Below, piece by piece: positions 41,887 to 50,427 of a stretch of 64,000 bases of DNA. The position numbers were made by a program, and so were the translations under genes. This DNA is from an uncultured Parabacteroides sp. Lineage in GTDB: Bacteria; Bacteroidota; Bacteroidia; Bacteroidales; Tannerellaceae. The DNA is taken from NCBI GenBank assembly GCA_934718155.1, contig CAKUZF010000004.1, forward strand, positions 29,107 to 93,106. The letters run 5' to 3'. Position 1 is the first letter of the stretch, and the number at the start of each line of letters is the position of its first letter. A model generated the notes under the pieces. That model made no database searches. It saw nothing but the letters and a program-made list of their open reading frames with translations, and was not told where the DNA came from.

Positions 41887-43026
41887 TTATTGGTAGACCG
41901 CTTGGTACCACTCCATCTGCTGGTACCAAGTGTTCAATTCGCTCAGCTCTCGCTGCGGCACATAGATGGAAAGGCCGCAGAAGCGTTCAATAGGCAGGAA
42001 GGAGCCGCCTCCATAGGAGGGATAGGAGTAGGCCGACTTCGGCGTGGCCGCCTTATACAGCACCACTCGCTCCAGGCACGACTCAAACTGAGCCCATTGC
42101 GCGTCCGTGGCCAACTGGCGCACATAATCGGCCGCGTCATACAGCGCATGCACCGATCCCGTGAGGTATTCCAGCAGCTGCAGCTCCTTCACCGAGACGG
42201 CAAAAAGCTCCTCCTCGCTCTTATCATTGAAGATGGTTCGGCAAATGGCCGCCAATTCGTCCAACTCCGCGGTCTGGATTGCCGACACGGTGCCATACGA
42301 CTTCTCATAGTAGGCGTAGAACTGCGCCGCCACATGCGCCGCATTCACCTCCACGGCGAATAGATCGCCGATGAAGAGCTGGTAAGGGAAACCATCCACC
42401 AAGACCTCCGTTGGAGAGGCTATCAGGTAGTCGGTCACGTGACGAAGCGCATAAGCCACCTCCAGCGAGCCCATGTAGCAGGCGTCGAACAGCAGGAAGT
42501 CGAAATGGTAATCGGCCAAGGCTGAAGCCAGGTCGTTGGCCGACATGAAGTGATTGCCCCCATCCACGCCGAATGAGCGCAAATAGGATTTATAGCTGTA
42601 GGGCAGCCAAGCCGTGCCATGGCTCCAAAGAATCAAGCCATAATGGTCGGAAGGAAAGGCCTGGGTGACCTGTCGCAGCACCTCGCCCAACCGCTCGGGT
42701 GTCGCTGAGCTATGATCGATCGGGTAGTTCTCGATCACCTCCCGACGCACGCTGTCTTTCTCTTGCACGAAGCGAATCAGCTGGGGGTTCTGGTTGCGTC
42801 GGTCCACATAGGCCAACAGGTTGCCATTCCGCATATCCGCTCCCTGCAAGCCCAGCTCCATCATGCTCAAATCGCCCTCCACGCTGCTGCTCAAGTTGTT
42901 GTCGGCAGCGATATAGACCAGCACCGTTCTTCCCGGCTCTTGCTCAATCACCGGTTCATCCTCCTTCTCGCAAGCCACACACAGCAGGAGGCTGAAAAGC
43001 GAGAGTAAATATCCTACGTATTTCAT
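41887..43026 (-). CDS. clostripain-family (C11) cysteine peptidase lipoprotein
   Basis: A 379-residue lipoprotein peptidase. The signal peptide ends at Cys19 (LLLCVAC), followed by EKEDEP; an acidic run just after the lipid cysteine is the export signal that sends Bacteroidetes lipoproteins to the cell surface, so surface exposure is likely. The C11 catalytic His is in LILWSHGTAWLP and the Cys in FLLFDACYMGSLE; VLVYIAADNNL near the start is the family's first strand. Clostripain-type enzymes cut after Arg or Lys, but this one's specificity is unknown. It lies 17 bases downstream of the GHL10 lipoprotein gene, so they share a transcript. Confidence 0.9.
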   Translation of the reverse strand: MKYVGYLLSLFSLLLCVACEKEDEPVIEQEPGRTVLVYIAADNNLSSSVEGDLSMMELGLQGADMRNGNLLAYVDRRNQNPQLIRFVQEKDSVRREVIENYPIDHSSATPERLGEVLRQVTQAFPSDHYGLILWSHGTAWLPYSYKSYLRSFGVDGGNHFMSANDLASALADYHFDFLLFDACYMGSLEVAYALRHVTDYLIASPTEVLVDGFPYQLFIGDLFAVEVNAAHVAAQFYAYYEKSYGTVSAIQTAELDELAAICRTIFNDKSEEELFAVSVKELQLLEYLTGSVHALYDAADYVRQLATDAQWAQFESCLERVVLYKAATPKSAYSYPSYGGGSFLPIERFCGLSIYVPQRELSELNTWYQQMEWYQAVYQ

Positions 43027-43043
43027 ATCCTAAGCTATTCGAT

Positions 43044-44573
43044 TTATAATTTCACCTTTTTCACTTTGCCTAAGTTCTCATTATGGAAGCGATCCACCGC
43101 TGTCACCACATAGCGGAACTTCTCTCGTCCATGCTCATACGGCAACTTATACCACGTGTTGCGGGTAATCTCTACAATCTTCGAAGGGTCGCTCAGATCC
43201 ACCGGTTCGTCCATACGGAAACGGTAGATTACGAAGTAGTTTGCCAACTCGGGGTTCGTGCGGCTCTGCTCCGCCTGCCAATGCAGCAAGAAGCCCTCGG
43301 CGGTCCACTCCGTCTTGAGCTTCTTCACCTCGCCCGGTGCCCGGTTGTGCTGGTGCGTGTAGGCCGGGATCAGCGCCGGATAACGGTGATAATGCCGCTT
43401 CAAGCTGTCCGCCACGCCTTGGTTGTTCCAGAGGATCTCATTGGCCGGCCAGAAGCAGTTGCCCATCACATGCGGCAAGGCGCGCTCGTAGCGCATCTTG
43501 CGCGTCAACTGATCGACCTTCATCGTGCGCGCCACGTCTTGTCCGATGTAAAGGTGTCCGCCATTGGCGTTCTTATCCCACCATTTTATCAAGGTGATGT
43601 AGTCGGCCGCCGGATGGCCAATCTCCCAATAGATCTGCGGGATGTTATAGTCTATCCACCCCTGCTTCACCCAATAGGTAACGTCGGCATAGAGGTCGTC
43701 GTAGTTCTGCAAGCCGTTGGTGTTGCTGCCCGATCCATCGGGAGTGCTCTTCTTATTGCGATAGATGCCAAACGGACTGATGCCAAAGCGCACCCAAGGC
43801 TTCGCCAGCAGGATGGTGCGTCGTATTTCCCGGATCAAGGTGTTCACATTCTGGCGGCGCCAGTCGCCGATGGTCGCTTGCGTATATCCTTTCGGCGCGC
43901 CATAGCGCTGGAAACTCTTCTCGTCGGGGAAAGGAGCCCCTCCCGCGGGATAGGGGTAAAAGTAATCGTCCATGTGTATGGCATCTACGTCGTAGCGGGT
44001 CACGATGTCATTCACCACCCTGCAGATGAACTGGCGGCAGTCGGGCAATCCCGGGTCGAACAAGATCTGCTTGTTATAGGTCACAAACCATTCCGGATGT
44101 TTGTAGTAGACGTGCGAAGGCGCGAAGCGCGTGTTGCCCGCCGTGCTGGCCCGATAGGGGTTCAGCCAGGCGTGAAACTCCATGTTGCGTTTGTGGCACT
44201 CCTCGATCAGGAAGGCCATCGGGTCGAAACTGCCCTCGGGAGCTCTTCCCTGCTCCCCCGTGAAGAAGCGGCTCCAAGGCTCGATCTTCGAAGGGTAAAA
44301 GGCATCCGCTTCGGGGCGCACCTGGAAAATGATGGCATTGATGCCGCACGCCTGCAGGTAGTTCAGCTTCCGCACGAAGTCTTTGCGCATCTGGGCCGGT
44401 GTCATCGTCTTATACTCTCCTTGAAAGGCGGTCTGTATCCAAGCCCCTCGAAATTCTCGTTTAGCCTCTTTTCCTTGCTGCGCTACGGGTTGCGGCGTTC
44501 GGCGCACCGTCGAGCAGGCCGTGATTGTCAGGCAAAAAATCGCCAGAATGAGGCGATAAAAGGTGTATCGCAT
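43044..44573 (-). CDS. GHL10-family glycoside-hydrolase-like lipoprotein
   Basis: A 509-residue lipoprotein of the GHL10/DUF187 family (YngK-like), a TIM-barrel group related to glycoside hydrolases. Signal peptide with lipobox ITAC (Cys20). Barrel blocks visible: REFRGAWIQTAFQ, GINAIIFQVRPEADAFY, NMEFHAWLNPYR, DVDAIHMDDYFYPYP and WVRFGISPFGIYRN; acidic residues in these are candidates for catalysis. The last 90 residues look like a fibronectin-type domain (EWTAEGFLLHWQ, YFVIYRF). A peptidoglycan or glycan substrate is possible. It is the first gene of a pair with the C11 peptidase. Confidence 0.88.
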   Translation of the reverse strand: MRYTFYRLILAIFCLTITACSTVRRTPQPVAQQGKEAKREFRGAWIQTAFQGEYKTMTPAQMRKDFVRKLNYLQACGINAIIFQVRPEADAFYPSKIEPWSRFFTGEQGRAPEGSFDPMAFLIEECHKRNMEFHAWLNPYRASTAGNTRFAPSHVYYKHPEWFVTYNKQILFDPGLPDCRQFICRVVNDIVTRYDVDAIHMDDYFYPYPAGGAPFPDEKSFQRYGAPKGYTQATIGDWRRQNVNTLIREIRRTILLAKPWVRFGISPFGIYRNKKSTPDGSGSNTNGLQNYDDLYADVTYWVKQGWIDYNIPQIYWEIGHPAADYITLIKWWDKNANGGHLYIGQDVARTMKVDQLTRKMRYERALPHVMGNCFWPANEILWNNQGVADSLKRHYHRYPALIPAYTHQHNRAPGEVKKLKTEWTAEGFLLHWQAEQSRTNPELANYFVIYRFRMDEPVDLSDPSKIVEITRNTWYKLPYEHGREKFRYVVTAVDRFHNENLGKVKKVKL

Positions 44574-44609
44574 AGTTATACGTTGTTATTGAACTGATTA
44601 AATTTCCAA

Positions 44610-44617
44610 CAAAAGTA
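44610..44617 (-). promoter_or_regulatory. -7 element of the GHL10/C11 pair
   Basis: The minus strand reads TActTTTG, 36 bases upstream of the start. No clear -33 box at the expected spacing. Confidence 0.55.
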
Positions 44618-44672
44618 GCGCATTCCCTGCAATAATGAAATAATCGGGCTACGTTTTATGTCGGTTATTGAC

Positions 44673-44680
44673 TATCTTTG
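44673..44680 (+). promoter_or_regulatory. -7 element of the uvrA promoter
   Basis: TAtcTTTG followed by CG, 20 bases before the uvrA ATG; the upstream TTTT region is a weak -33. Confidence 0.65.
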
Positions 44681-44700
44681 CGTCGTTCGAAAATTAAGCA

Positions 44701-47511
44701 ATGGAAAGAATGGCTGAGAAAGAAACGATTTTCATCAAGGGCGCACGCGTCAACAACTTGAAAAATATAGATGTAGAGATTCCCCGCAACCAATTCGTGG
44801 TCATTACTGGTTTGTCAGGCAGTGGCAAGTCGTCGTTGGCGTTCGATACCCTGTATGCCGAAGGGCAACGGCGCTACGTAGAGAGTCTTTCGGCGTATGC
44901 CCGCCAGTTCTTAGGGCGCATGAGCAAGCCGGAGTGCGACTACATCAAGGGGCTTCCACCCGCCATTGCGATCGAACAAAGGGTGAACACGCGCAACCCA
45001 CGCTCCACGGTCGGCACCTCGACCGAGATCTACGAATACCTGCGCCTGCTCTTCGCTCGCATTGGCAAGACCATCTCTCCCGTCTCAGGTGTGGAGGTGA
45101 AGAAACACCAGGCGAGCGATGTGGTCAAGGCTGCGAAGGCCTATCCCGTGGGCACCCGCTTCGCCGTCTTCGCTCCCGTCACGCTGCCGGCCGACCGCTC
45201 CTTGAAGGAGCAGCTGGAGATCTTGCGCAAAGAGGGGTACGCTCGCTTGTGGGTGAACGACATGGTCTATCGCATCTCCGAGGTGCTTGCCAGCGAGGAG
45301 CTGCTCTCCTATCCGGTCGAGCTGATGATCGACCGCCTCACGGTGGCCGACGACCAGGCCTTCCTAAGCCGACTGGCCGACTCTGTCGAGACGGCCTTCT
45401 TCGAAGGGCACGGCAGCTGCGCCCTGCGCTTCTTCGTCGACGGAAAGACCGAGACCAAGGAGTTCTCGAAGAAGTTCGAGGCCGACGGAATCACCTTCGC
45501 CGAGCCTACCGACATGATGTTCAGCTTCAACAATCCCATTGGGGCCTGCCCGGTCTGCGAAGGGTTCGGCAAGATACTGGGAATCGACGAACACTTGGTT
45601 ATCCCCGACACCAGCCTCTCGGTGTATCAGGGGGCTGTCGTTTGCTGGAAAGGCGAGGTGATGAGCGAATGGCTGCGCGACTTCATCGCGGCCAGTGAGC
45701 CTTACCATTTCCCGATTCATCGCCCCTACTACGAGCTGACGCAGGCCGAGAAGGACCTGCTGTGGCATGGGGCACCGGGCCTGCACGGCATCGACGATTT
45801 CTTTAAGTTTGTAGAGGAGAACCTTTATAAGATTCAATACCGCGTGATGCAGGCCCGCTATCGCGGAAAGACCACCTGCCCCGCCTGCCGAGGCAGCCGC
45901 TTGAAGCCCGAAGCGCTCTATGTGCGGGTGGGCGGAAAGAACATCGCCGAGGTGGTCGCCATGCCGATAAGCGAGGCGAAAGCGTTCTTCGACCAGCTGG
46001 AGCTGAGCGAGACGGATGCGGCGATAGCGAAACGACTGCTCACAGAGATCAAGAGCCGCCTGCAGTTTCTGCTCGACGTAGGCTTGAGCTATCTCACGCT
46101 CGACCGCCTCTCCTCCACCCTCTCGGGTGGCGAGAGCCAGCGCATCAACTTAGCCACCTCGTTGGGCAGCAGCTTGGTGGGCAGCCTCTACATCTTAGAC
46201 GAGCCGAGCATCGGCCTCCACTCGCGCGACACCGACCGACTGATCCACGTGTTGCGCCAGTTGCAGGCCTTGGGCAACACGGTCGTTGTCGTCGAGCACG
46301 ACGAAGAGATCATCCGTGCCGCCGACTACATCATCGACATTGGCCCTAAAGCCGGCCGCTTGGGCGGCGAGGTGGTCTATCAAGGCGCGATCAACAACCT
46401 GCGGCGTAGCAGCGACAGCTACACCGTGCGCTACTTGACGGGCGAGGAGCAGATCGAGACGCCGCCCTTCCGCCGCCCTTGGAACAACGCCATCACCGTG
46501 AGGGGGGCACGCCTCAACAACCTCAAGAACATCGATGTCACCTTCCCGCTGAACGTGATGACGGTGGTCACGGGTGTAAGCGGCTCGGGCAAGAGCTCGT
46601 TGGTGAGGGGCATCTTCTACGAGGGGGTGAAACGGGTCTTAGACGATGTGGCACGCCTCTCGCTCGAATGCAGCGCCATCGAGGGCGATACGCAGATGAT
46701 CACGGCGGTAGAGTATGTCGATCAGAACTCCATCGGGAAGAGCTCCCGCTCCAACCCCGTCACCTACATCGGGGCCTACGACGAGATCCGTAAGCTCTAC
46801 GCCGAGCAACCGCTCTCGAAGCAAATGGGGTTCAACGCCGCCTACTTTTCCTTCAACAAAGAGGGAGGCCGCTGCGAAGAGTGTAAGGGCGAGGGAAAGA
46901 TAACGGTCGAGATGCAGTTCATGGCCGACATCACCTTGGAGTGCGAGGTTTGCCACGGCAAGCGGTTCAAGCAGGAGGTGCTTGAGGTGGAATTCCACGG
47001 CAAAAGCATCTACGACGTGCTGGAGATGACGGTCAACCAGGCGATCGAGTTCTTCGAGGCAAGCGGCGATTCGCAAGCCAAGAAGATCGTGAAGCGGCTG
47101 CTGCCGCTGCAGGAGGTGGGCTTGGGCTACATCAAGCTGGGACAGACCTCCTCCACCCTGTCGGGCGGAGAGAACCAGCGTGTCAAGCTGGCCTATTATT
47201 TGGGGCAGGAACGCCAACAGCCCACGTTGTTCATCTTCGACGAGCCCACTACAGGCCTGCACTTCCACGACATCAAGACGCTGCTGAAAGCCTTCTCGGC
47301 CCTGCTCGACAAGGGGCATTCCATCGTGATCGTCGAGCACAACCTCGACGTCATTAAGTGTGCGGATTATCTCATCGACTTAGGTCCCGAAGGGGGAAAG
47401 GCGGGAGGCCAACTGGTCTGCGCCGGGACACCCGAGGAGGTGGCCGCTTGCGAAGCCTCCTTTACGGGGCATTTCTTGAAGGAATCGAAACGGGTCGACC
47501 CCGCCCGCTGA
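44701..47511 (+). CDS. uvrA: UvrA, excinuclease ABC subunit A
   Basis: DNA-damage sensor of nucleotide excision repair. The 936 residues carry two ABC ATPase modules (Walker A GLSGSGKSSL near residue 38 and GVSGSGKSSL near 625; signature LSGGESQRI and LSGGENQRV; Walker B LYILDEPSIGLH and LFIFDEPTTGLH) and three zinc sites, with cysteine pairs CPVCEGFG, CPACRGSRL, CEECKGEG and CEVCHGKR all intact. Length matches canonical UvrA, not the short UvrA2 class. The start at 44701 lies close to the predicted transcription start; ATG 44710 is a possible alternative. A 22-bp repeat array follows 59 bases after the stop. Confidence 0.97.
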   Translation: MERMAEKETIFIKGARVNNLKNIDVEIPRNQFVVITGLSGSGKSSLAFDTLYAEGQRRYVESLSAYARQFLGRMSKPECDYIKGLPPAIAIEQRVNTRNPRSTVGTSTEIYEYLRLLFARIGKTISPVSGVEVKKHQASDVVKAAKAYPVGTRFAVFAPVTLPADRSLKEQLEILRKEGYARLWVNDMVYRISEVLASEELLSYPVELMIDRLTVADDQAFLSRLADSVETAFFEGHGSCALRFFVDGKTETKEFSKKFEADGITFAEPTDMMFSFNNPIGACPVCEGFGKILGIDEHLVIPDTSLSVYQGAVVCWKGEVMSEWLRDFIAASEPYHFPIHRPYYELTQAEKDLLWHGAPGLHGIDDFFKFVEENLYKIQYRVMQARYRGKTTCPACRGSRLKPEALYVRVGGKNIAEVVAMPISEAKAFFDQLELSETDAAIAKRLLTEIKSRLQFLLDVGLSYLTLDRLSSTLSGGESQRINLATSLGSSLVGSLYILDEPSIGLHSRDTDRLIHVLRQLQALGNTVVVVEHDEEIIRAADYIIDIGPKAGRLGGEVVYQGAINNLRRSSDSYTVRYLTGEEQIETPPFRRPWNNAITVRGARLNNLKNIDVTFPLNVMTVVTGVSGSGKSSLVRGIFYEGVKRVLDDVARLSLECSAIEGDTQMITAVEYVDQNSIGKSSRSNPVTYIGAYDEIRKLYAEQPLSKQMGFNAAYFSFNKEGGRCEECKGEGKITVEMQFMADITLECEVCHGKRFKQEVLEVEFHGKSIYDVLEMTVNQAIEFFEASGDSQAKKIVKRLLPLQEVGLGYIKLGQTSSTLSGGENQRVKLAYYLGQERQQPTLFIFDEPTTGLHFHDIKTLLKAFSALLDKGHSIVIVEHNLDVIKCADYLIDLGPEGGKAGGQLVCAGTPEEVAACEASFTGHFLKESKRVDPAR

Positions 47512-47570
47512 TAACGGGGAAAAGCGGCTTCCGGAGCCCCTTTTTCGGCCTGCGAGAGGGCATAAAAAAA

Positions 47571-47700
47571 CGACGGGCAACGGCTTAAATTTCGTTGCCC
47601 ATCGTTATAAATTTCGTTGCCCGTGGAAATATATTTCGTTGCCCGTCGTTTTTCACGCCGACGGGCAATGATTTTTACGCCAATGACCATCAAAAATCAG
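47571..47700. repeat. 22-bp tandem repeat array 3 (GTTGCCCGTCG family)
   Basis: Three direct cores GTTGCCC start at 47594, 47616 and 47638 (exact 22-base steps). They are flanked by inverted units CGACGGGCAA at 47571 and 47659, which are 88 bases (4 x 22) apart, so inverted units keep the register; a degenerate unit follows another 22 bases on. Direct unit 47637-47648 pairs with inverted 47659-47670 over 12 bp and is followed by ATTTTT, a likely terminator for uvrA. It lies between convergent uvrA and the aldose epimerase gene; bases 47512-47570 and 47701-47731 hold nothing else clear. Confidence 0.9.
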
Positions 47701-47731
47701 GCGGTTCGCAACGGGCTTTTTTGCCCTAAGC

Positions 47732-48886
47732 TTATTGCGCTACCGAGAACTTGTAGATGCACTCGCTCTTATAGGTCTCGCCCGGACGAAGCACTACGCT
47801 GGGGAAGTTCGGCTGGTTAGGCGAGTCGGGATAGTGCTGTGTCTCCAAGCAGAGCGCGCCTCGACGCGGATAGACTACGCCCAGCTTGCCCTTGTCGCCA
47901 GCCTCTGCCATCGAGTTGCCGGCATAGAACTGAATGCCCGGCTCATTGGTATAGACCTCCATGACGATGCCGCTCGTCGGAGCCACCACCTTAGCAGCCA
48001 CCTTCGTGATGTCGCCACCGTTGTTGAGCACCCAGTTGTGGTCGTAGCCACCGCCATAGGCCAACTGCTGGAAGGGGTTGTCGATGTCGTCGCCCACCGT
48101 AACCAGCTGGCGCAAATCCATCGGTGTGCCCTCCACCTTCTCCAGCTTGCCTGTCGGGATCATGGTCTCATCCACCGGCACGTAGGTGTCGGCATCGATC
48201 ATGATCTGGTGATCCAAGATCTGCGAGCCCGGCACGCCCGAGAGGTTGAAGTAGCTGTGGTTCGTGAGGTTCACAACCGTAGCCTTATCGGTCGTTGCCT
48301 CATAGCGGATGTCAACGGCGTTATCGTCGGTCAGGGTGTAGGTCACCTTCGCGTTCAAGTTGCCCGGGAAGCCCGCCTCGCCGTCGGGCGAAAGGTAGGT
48401 CAGCTCGATGGTCTGTCCGTCGATCTGCTTCGCATCCCACACTACGGCATGATAGCCCTTCGGACCGCCGTGCAGGCAGTGGCCATTGTTGTTCTGCGGC
48501 AAAGTGTAGGTCTCGCCGTCGAGCGTAAACTTCGCATTGGCGATGCGGTTGCCATAGCGACCGATCAAGCCACCGTAGTTGTTGTCGGGATTGGCCACAT
48601 ATTGGTTGATGTTGTCGTAGCCCAGCACAACGTCGGTCAGTTTGCCATTCTTATCGGGCACCATGACCGACACCAGGCGGCCACCCCAATTGGTCACGCA
48701 GGCCTCAGCGCCCTGCTTGTTGGTCAGTACATACAAAGCGGTCGGTTTGCCATCCACCTCCGACTCAAATTTCGCTGCCTCCAGGCCTGAAAGGGTTTTC
48801 TGAGGCTCAGCGGCCTCTTTCTTCTCTGCGCCACCGCAAGCGGCCAGCATACTTACGGCCAAAGCGGCCATACAAAGGTTCTTCAT
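47732..48886 (-). CDS. aldose 1-epimerase (galactose mutarotase) lipoprotein
   Basis: A 384-residue lipoprotein (lipobox LAAC, Cys17; signal peptide of 16 residues) of the GalM family, which interconverts alpha and beta anomers of glucose, galactose and similar sugars. Family blocks: NWGGRLVSVMVPD, GRYGNRIANAKF, HCLHGGPKGYH, and TNHSYFNLSG with a catalytic His; the C-terminal Glu lies in TNEPGIQFYAGN. An exported mutarotase is common in Bacteroidetes, where it would work on sugars freed by surface or periplasmic glycosidases. It is a single gene with a -7 box 44 bases upstream, divergent from thyA. Confidence 0.94.
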   Translation of the reverse strand: MKNLCMAALAVSMLAACGGAEKKEAAEPQKTLSGLEAAKFESEVDGKPTALYVLTNKQGAEACVTNWGGRLVSVMVPDKNGKLTDVVLGYDNINQYVANPDNNYGGLIGRYGNRIANAKFTLDGETYTLPQNNNGHCLHGGPKGYHAVVWDAKQIDGQTIELTYLSPDGEAGFPGNLNAKVTYTLTDDNAVDIRYEATTDKATVVNLTNHSYFNLSGVPGSQILDHQIMIDADTYVPVDETMIPTGKLEKVEGTPMDLRQLVTVGDDIDNPFQQLAYGGGYDHNWVLNNGGDITKVAAKVVAPTSGIVMEVYTNEPGIQFYAGNSMAEAGDKGKLGVVYPRRGALCLETQHYPDSPNQPNFPSVVLRPGETYKSECIYKFSVAQ

Positions 48887-48929
48887 TTTCTACTTTAATT
48901 TTTTTAGTTGTTGAACGAAAACTTGGGTG

Positions 48930-48937
48930 CAAAGATA
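48930..48937 (-). promoter_or_regulatory. -7 element of the aldose 1-epimerase gene
   Basis: The minus strand reads TAtcTTTG followed by C; 44 bases upstream of the start. Confidence 0.65.
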
Positions 48938-48977
48938 AGGATTTCAAACATAGGCTCGCCGACCAACGGCATTTTTG

Positions 48978-48985
48978 TATCTTTG
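48978..48985 (+). promoter_or_regulatory. -7 element of thyA-folA
   Basis: TAtcTTTG followed by CGG, 36 bases before the thyA ATG. It is back-to-back with the epimerase promoter 40 bases away. Confidence 0.65.
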
Positions 48986-49020
48986 CGGCTATAATCATAT
49001 CAAATGTAAGGAATATCCGC

Positions 49021-49815
49021 ATGAAACAATATCTTGACCTGCTTGACAGGGTGCTCCACGAGGGCGTACAGAAAGAGGATCGAACGGGTACGGGCACGAT
49101 CAGCGTGTTTGGCCACCAGATGCGCTTCAACCTGGAGGAGGGCTTCCCGCTCCTGACCACGAAGAAGCTCCACCTGAAGTCTATCATCTATGAGCTGCTT
49201 TGGTTTCTGCAGGGCGACACCAACGTGAAGTACCTGCAAGAGCATGGCGTGCGCATCTGGAACGAATGGGCCGATGCGAATGGCGACTTAGGCCATATCT
49301 ATGGCTACCAGTGGCGCTCATGGCCCGACTACGACGGCGGGGCTATCGACCAGATCAGCGAGGCCGTAGAGACCATCAAGCACAACCCCGACTCGCGCCG
49401 CATCATCGTGAGCGCCTGGAACGTGGCCGACCTCAACAAGATGAACCTGCCGCCGTGTCACGCCTTCTTCCAGTTCTACGTGGCGAACGGCCGACTCAGC
49501 CTGCAGCTCTACCAGCGCAGCGCCGACATCTTCTTGGGCGTGCCCTTCAACATCGCCTCCTATGCGCTCTTGCTTCAGATGATGGCGCAAGTGACCGGCT
49601 TGAAGGCGGGCGACTTCGTGCATACGCTGGGCGACGCCCACATTTACAACAACCACCTGGAGCAGGTGAAGCTGCAACTGAGCCGCGACCCGCGGCCTCT
49701 GCCTCGCATGCTGATCAACCCGGAGGTGAAGAGCATCTTCGACTTCAAGTATGAAGACTTTCAGCTGACCGACTACAACCCCCACCCGCACATCAAGGGC
49801 GAGGTGTCTGTTTAA
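49021..49815 (+). CDS. thyA: thymidylate synthase
   Basis: Methylates dUMP to dTMP with methylene-tetrahydrofolate, giving dihydrofolate. The 264-residue length and blocks equal the E. coli type: EDRTGTGTISVFGHQMRF, ELLWFLQGDTNVKYL, catalytic Cys in MNLPPCHAFFQFYV, QRSADIFLGVPFNIASY with the phosphate-binding Arg, and HTLGDAHIYNNHLEQ. It is followed 26 bases on by folA, which regenerates tetrahydrofolate from the dihydrofolate made here, the classic pairing. Confidence 0.98.
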   Translation: MKQYLDLLDRVLHEGVQKEDRTGTGTISVFGHQMRFNLEEGFPLLTTKKLHLKSIIYELLWFLQGDTNVKYLQEHGVRIWNEWADANGDLGHIYGYQWRSWPDYDGGAIDQISEAVETIKHNPDSRRIIVSAWNVADLNKMNLPPCHAFFQFYVANGRLSLQLYQRSADIFLGVPFNIASYALLLQMMAQVTGLKAGDFVHTLGDAHIYNNHLEQVKLQLSRDPRPLPRMLINPEVKSIFDFKYEDFQLTDYNPHPHIKGEVSV

Positions 49816-49841
49816 TTTCTTACCCAACAACAACACGAATC

Positions 49842-50339
49842 ATGACAATCTCTATCATCGTAGCGATCGCCGACAACTTGGCTATCGGCCAAGACCTGCA
49901 ACTGCTCTGCCACATGCCGGCAGACCTGAAACGTTTCAAGGCCCTGACCACGGGACACACCATCATCATGGGGCGCAAGACCTTCGAGTCGCTCCCCCAC
50001 GCCTTGCCCAACCGCACGAACGTGGTGCTCAGCTCGCAGCCCAAGGAGCTGTTTCCGGGATGCGAGGTCTACACCTCGTTGCCCGAGGCCCTGGCGCAAT
50101 GCCAGGCGGAAGAGGAGGTGTTCATCATCGGTGGCGGCCAAGTTTATCAACAGGCTATCCAGCTGGCCGACAGGCTCTATATCACCCGTATCCACCACCT
50201 TTTCAACAAGGCGAACATCTTCTTCCCGGCGTTCGACGCGACGGAGTGGGACGAAGTGGAACACGAAGAGCACGAGGCCGACGAGAAGAACCCCTATCCC
50301 TATACCTATATTAATTATAGGCGGAAAAGGGAATCTTAA
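49842..50339 (+). CDS. folA: dihydrofolate reductase
   Basis: Reduces dihydrofolate to tetrahydrofolate with NADPH; target of trimethoprim. The 165 residues show IVAIADNLAIG, MPADLKRFKALT with the acidic substrate-binding residue, the NADPH-binding IMGRKTFESLP, NRTNVVLSSQ, and VFIIGGGQVYQQAI. The tail is charged. Downstream of thyA in one transcript. The 88 bases before the next gene contain no clear promoter or terminator. Confidence 0.96.
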   Translation: MTISIIVAIADNLAIGQDLQLLCHMPADLKRFKALTTGHTIIMGRKTFESLPHALPNRTNVVLSSQPKELFPGCEVYTSLPEALAQCQAEEEVFIIGGGQVYQQAIQLADRLYITRIHHLFNKANIFFPAFDATEWDEVEHEEHEADEKNPYPYTYINYRRKRES

Positions 50340-50427
50340 CGGCCTCTTCACAACTTTTCACGCCCGCATTGTATCTATATACGCATCACAGTAACCAAAC
50401 AAGTATGGCATAGAAAGGAGAAACAAG

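Noticed and set aside
43083..44597. 504-residue plus-strand open frame
   Set aside because: Antisense shadow of the GHL10 lipoprotein; His/Arg/Leu-rich translation without domain.
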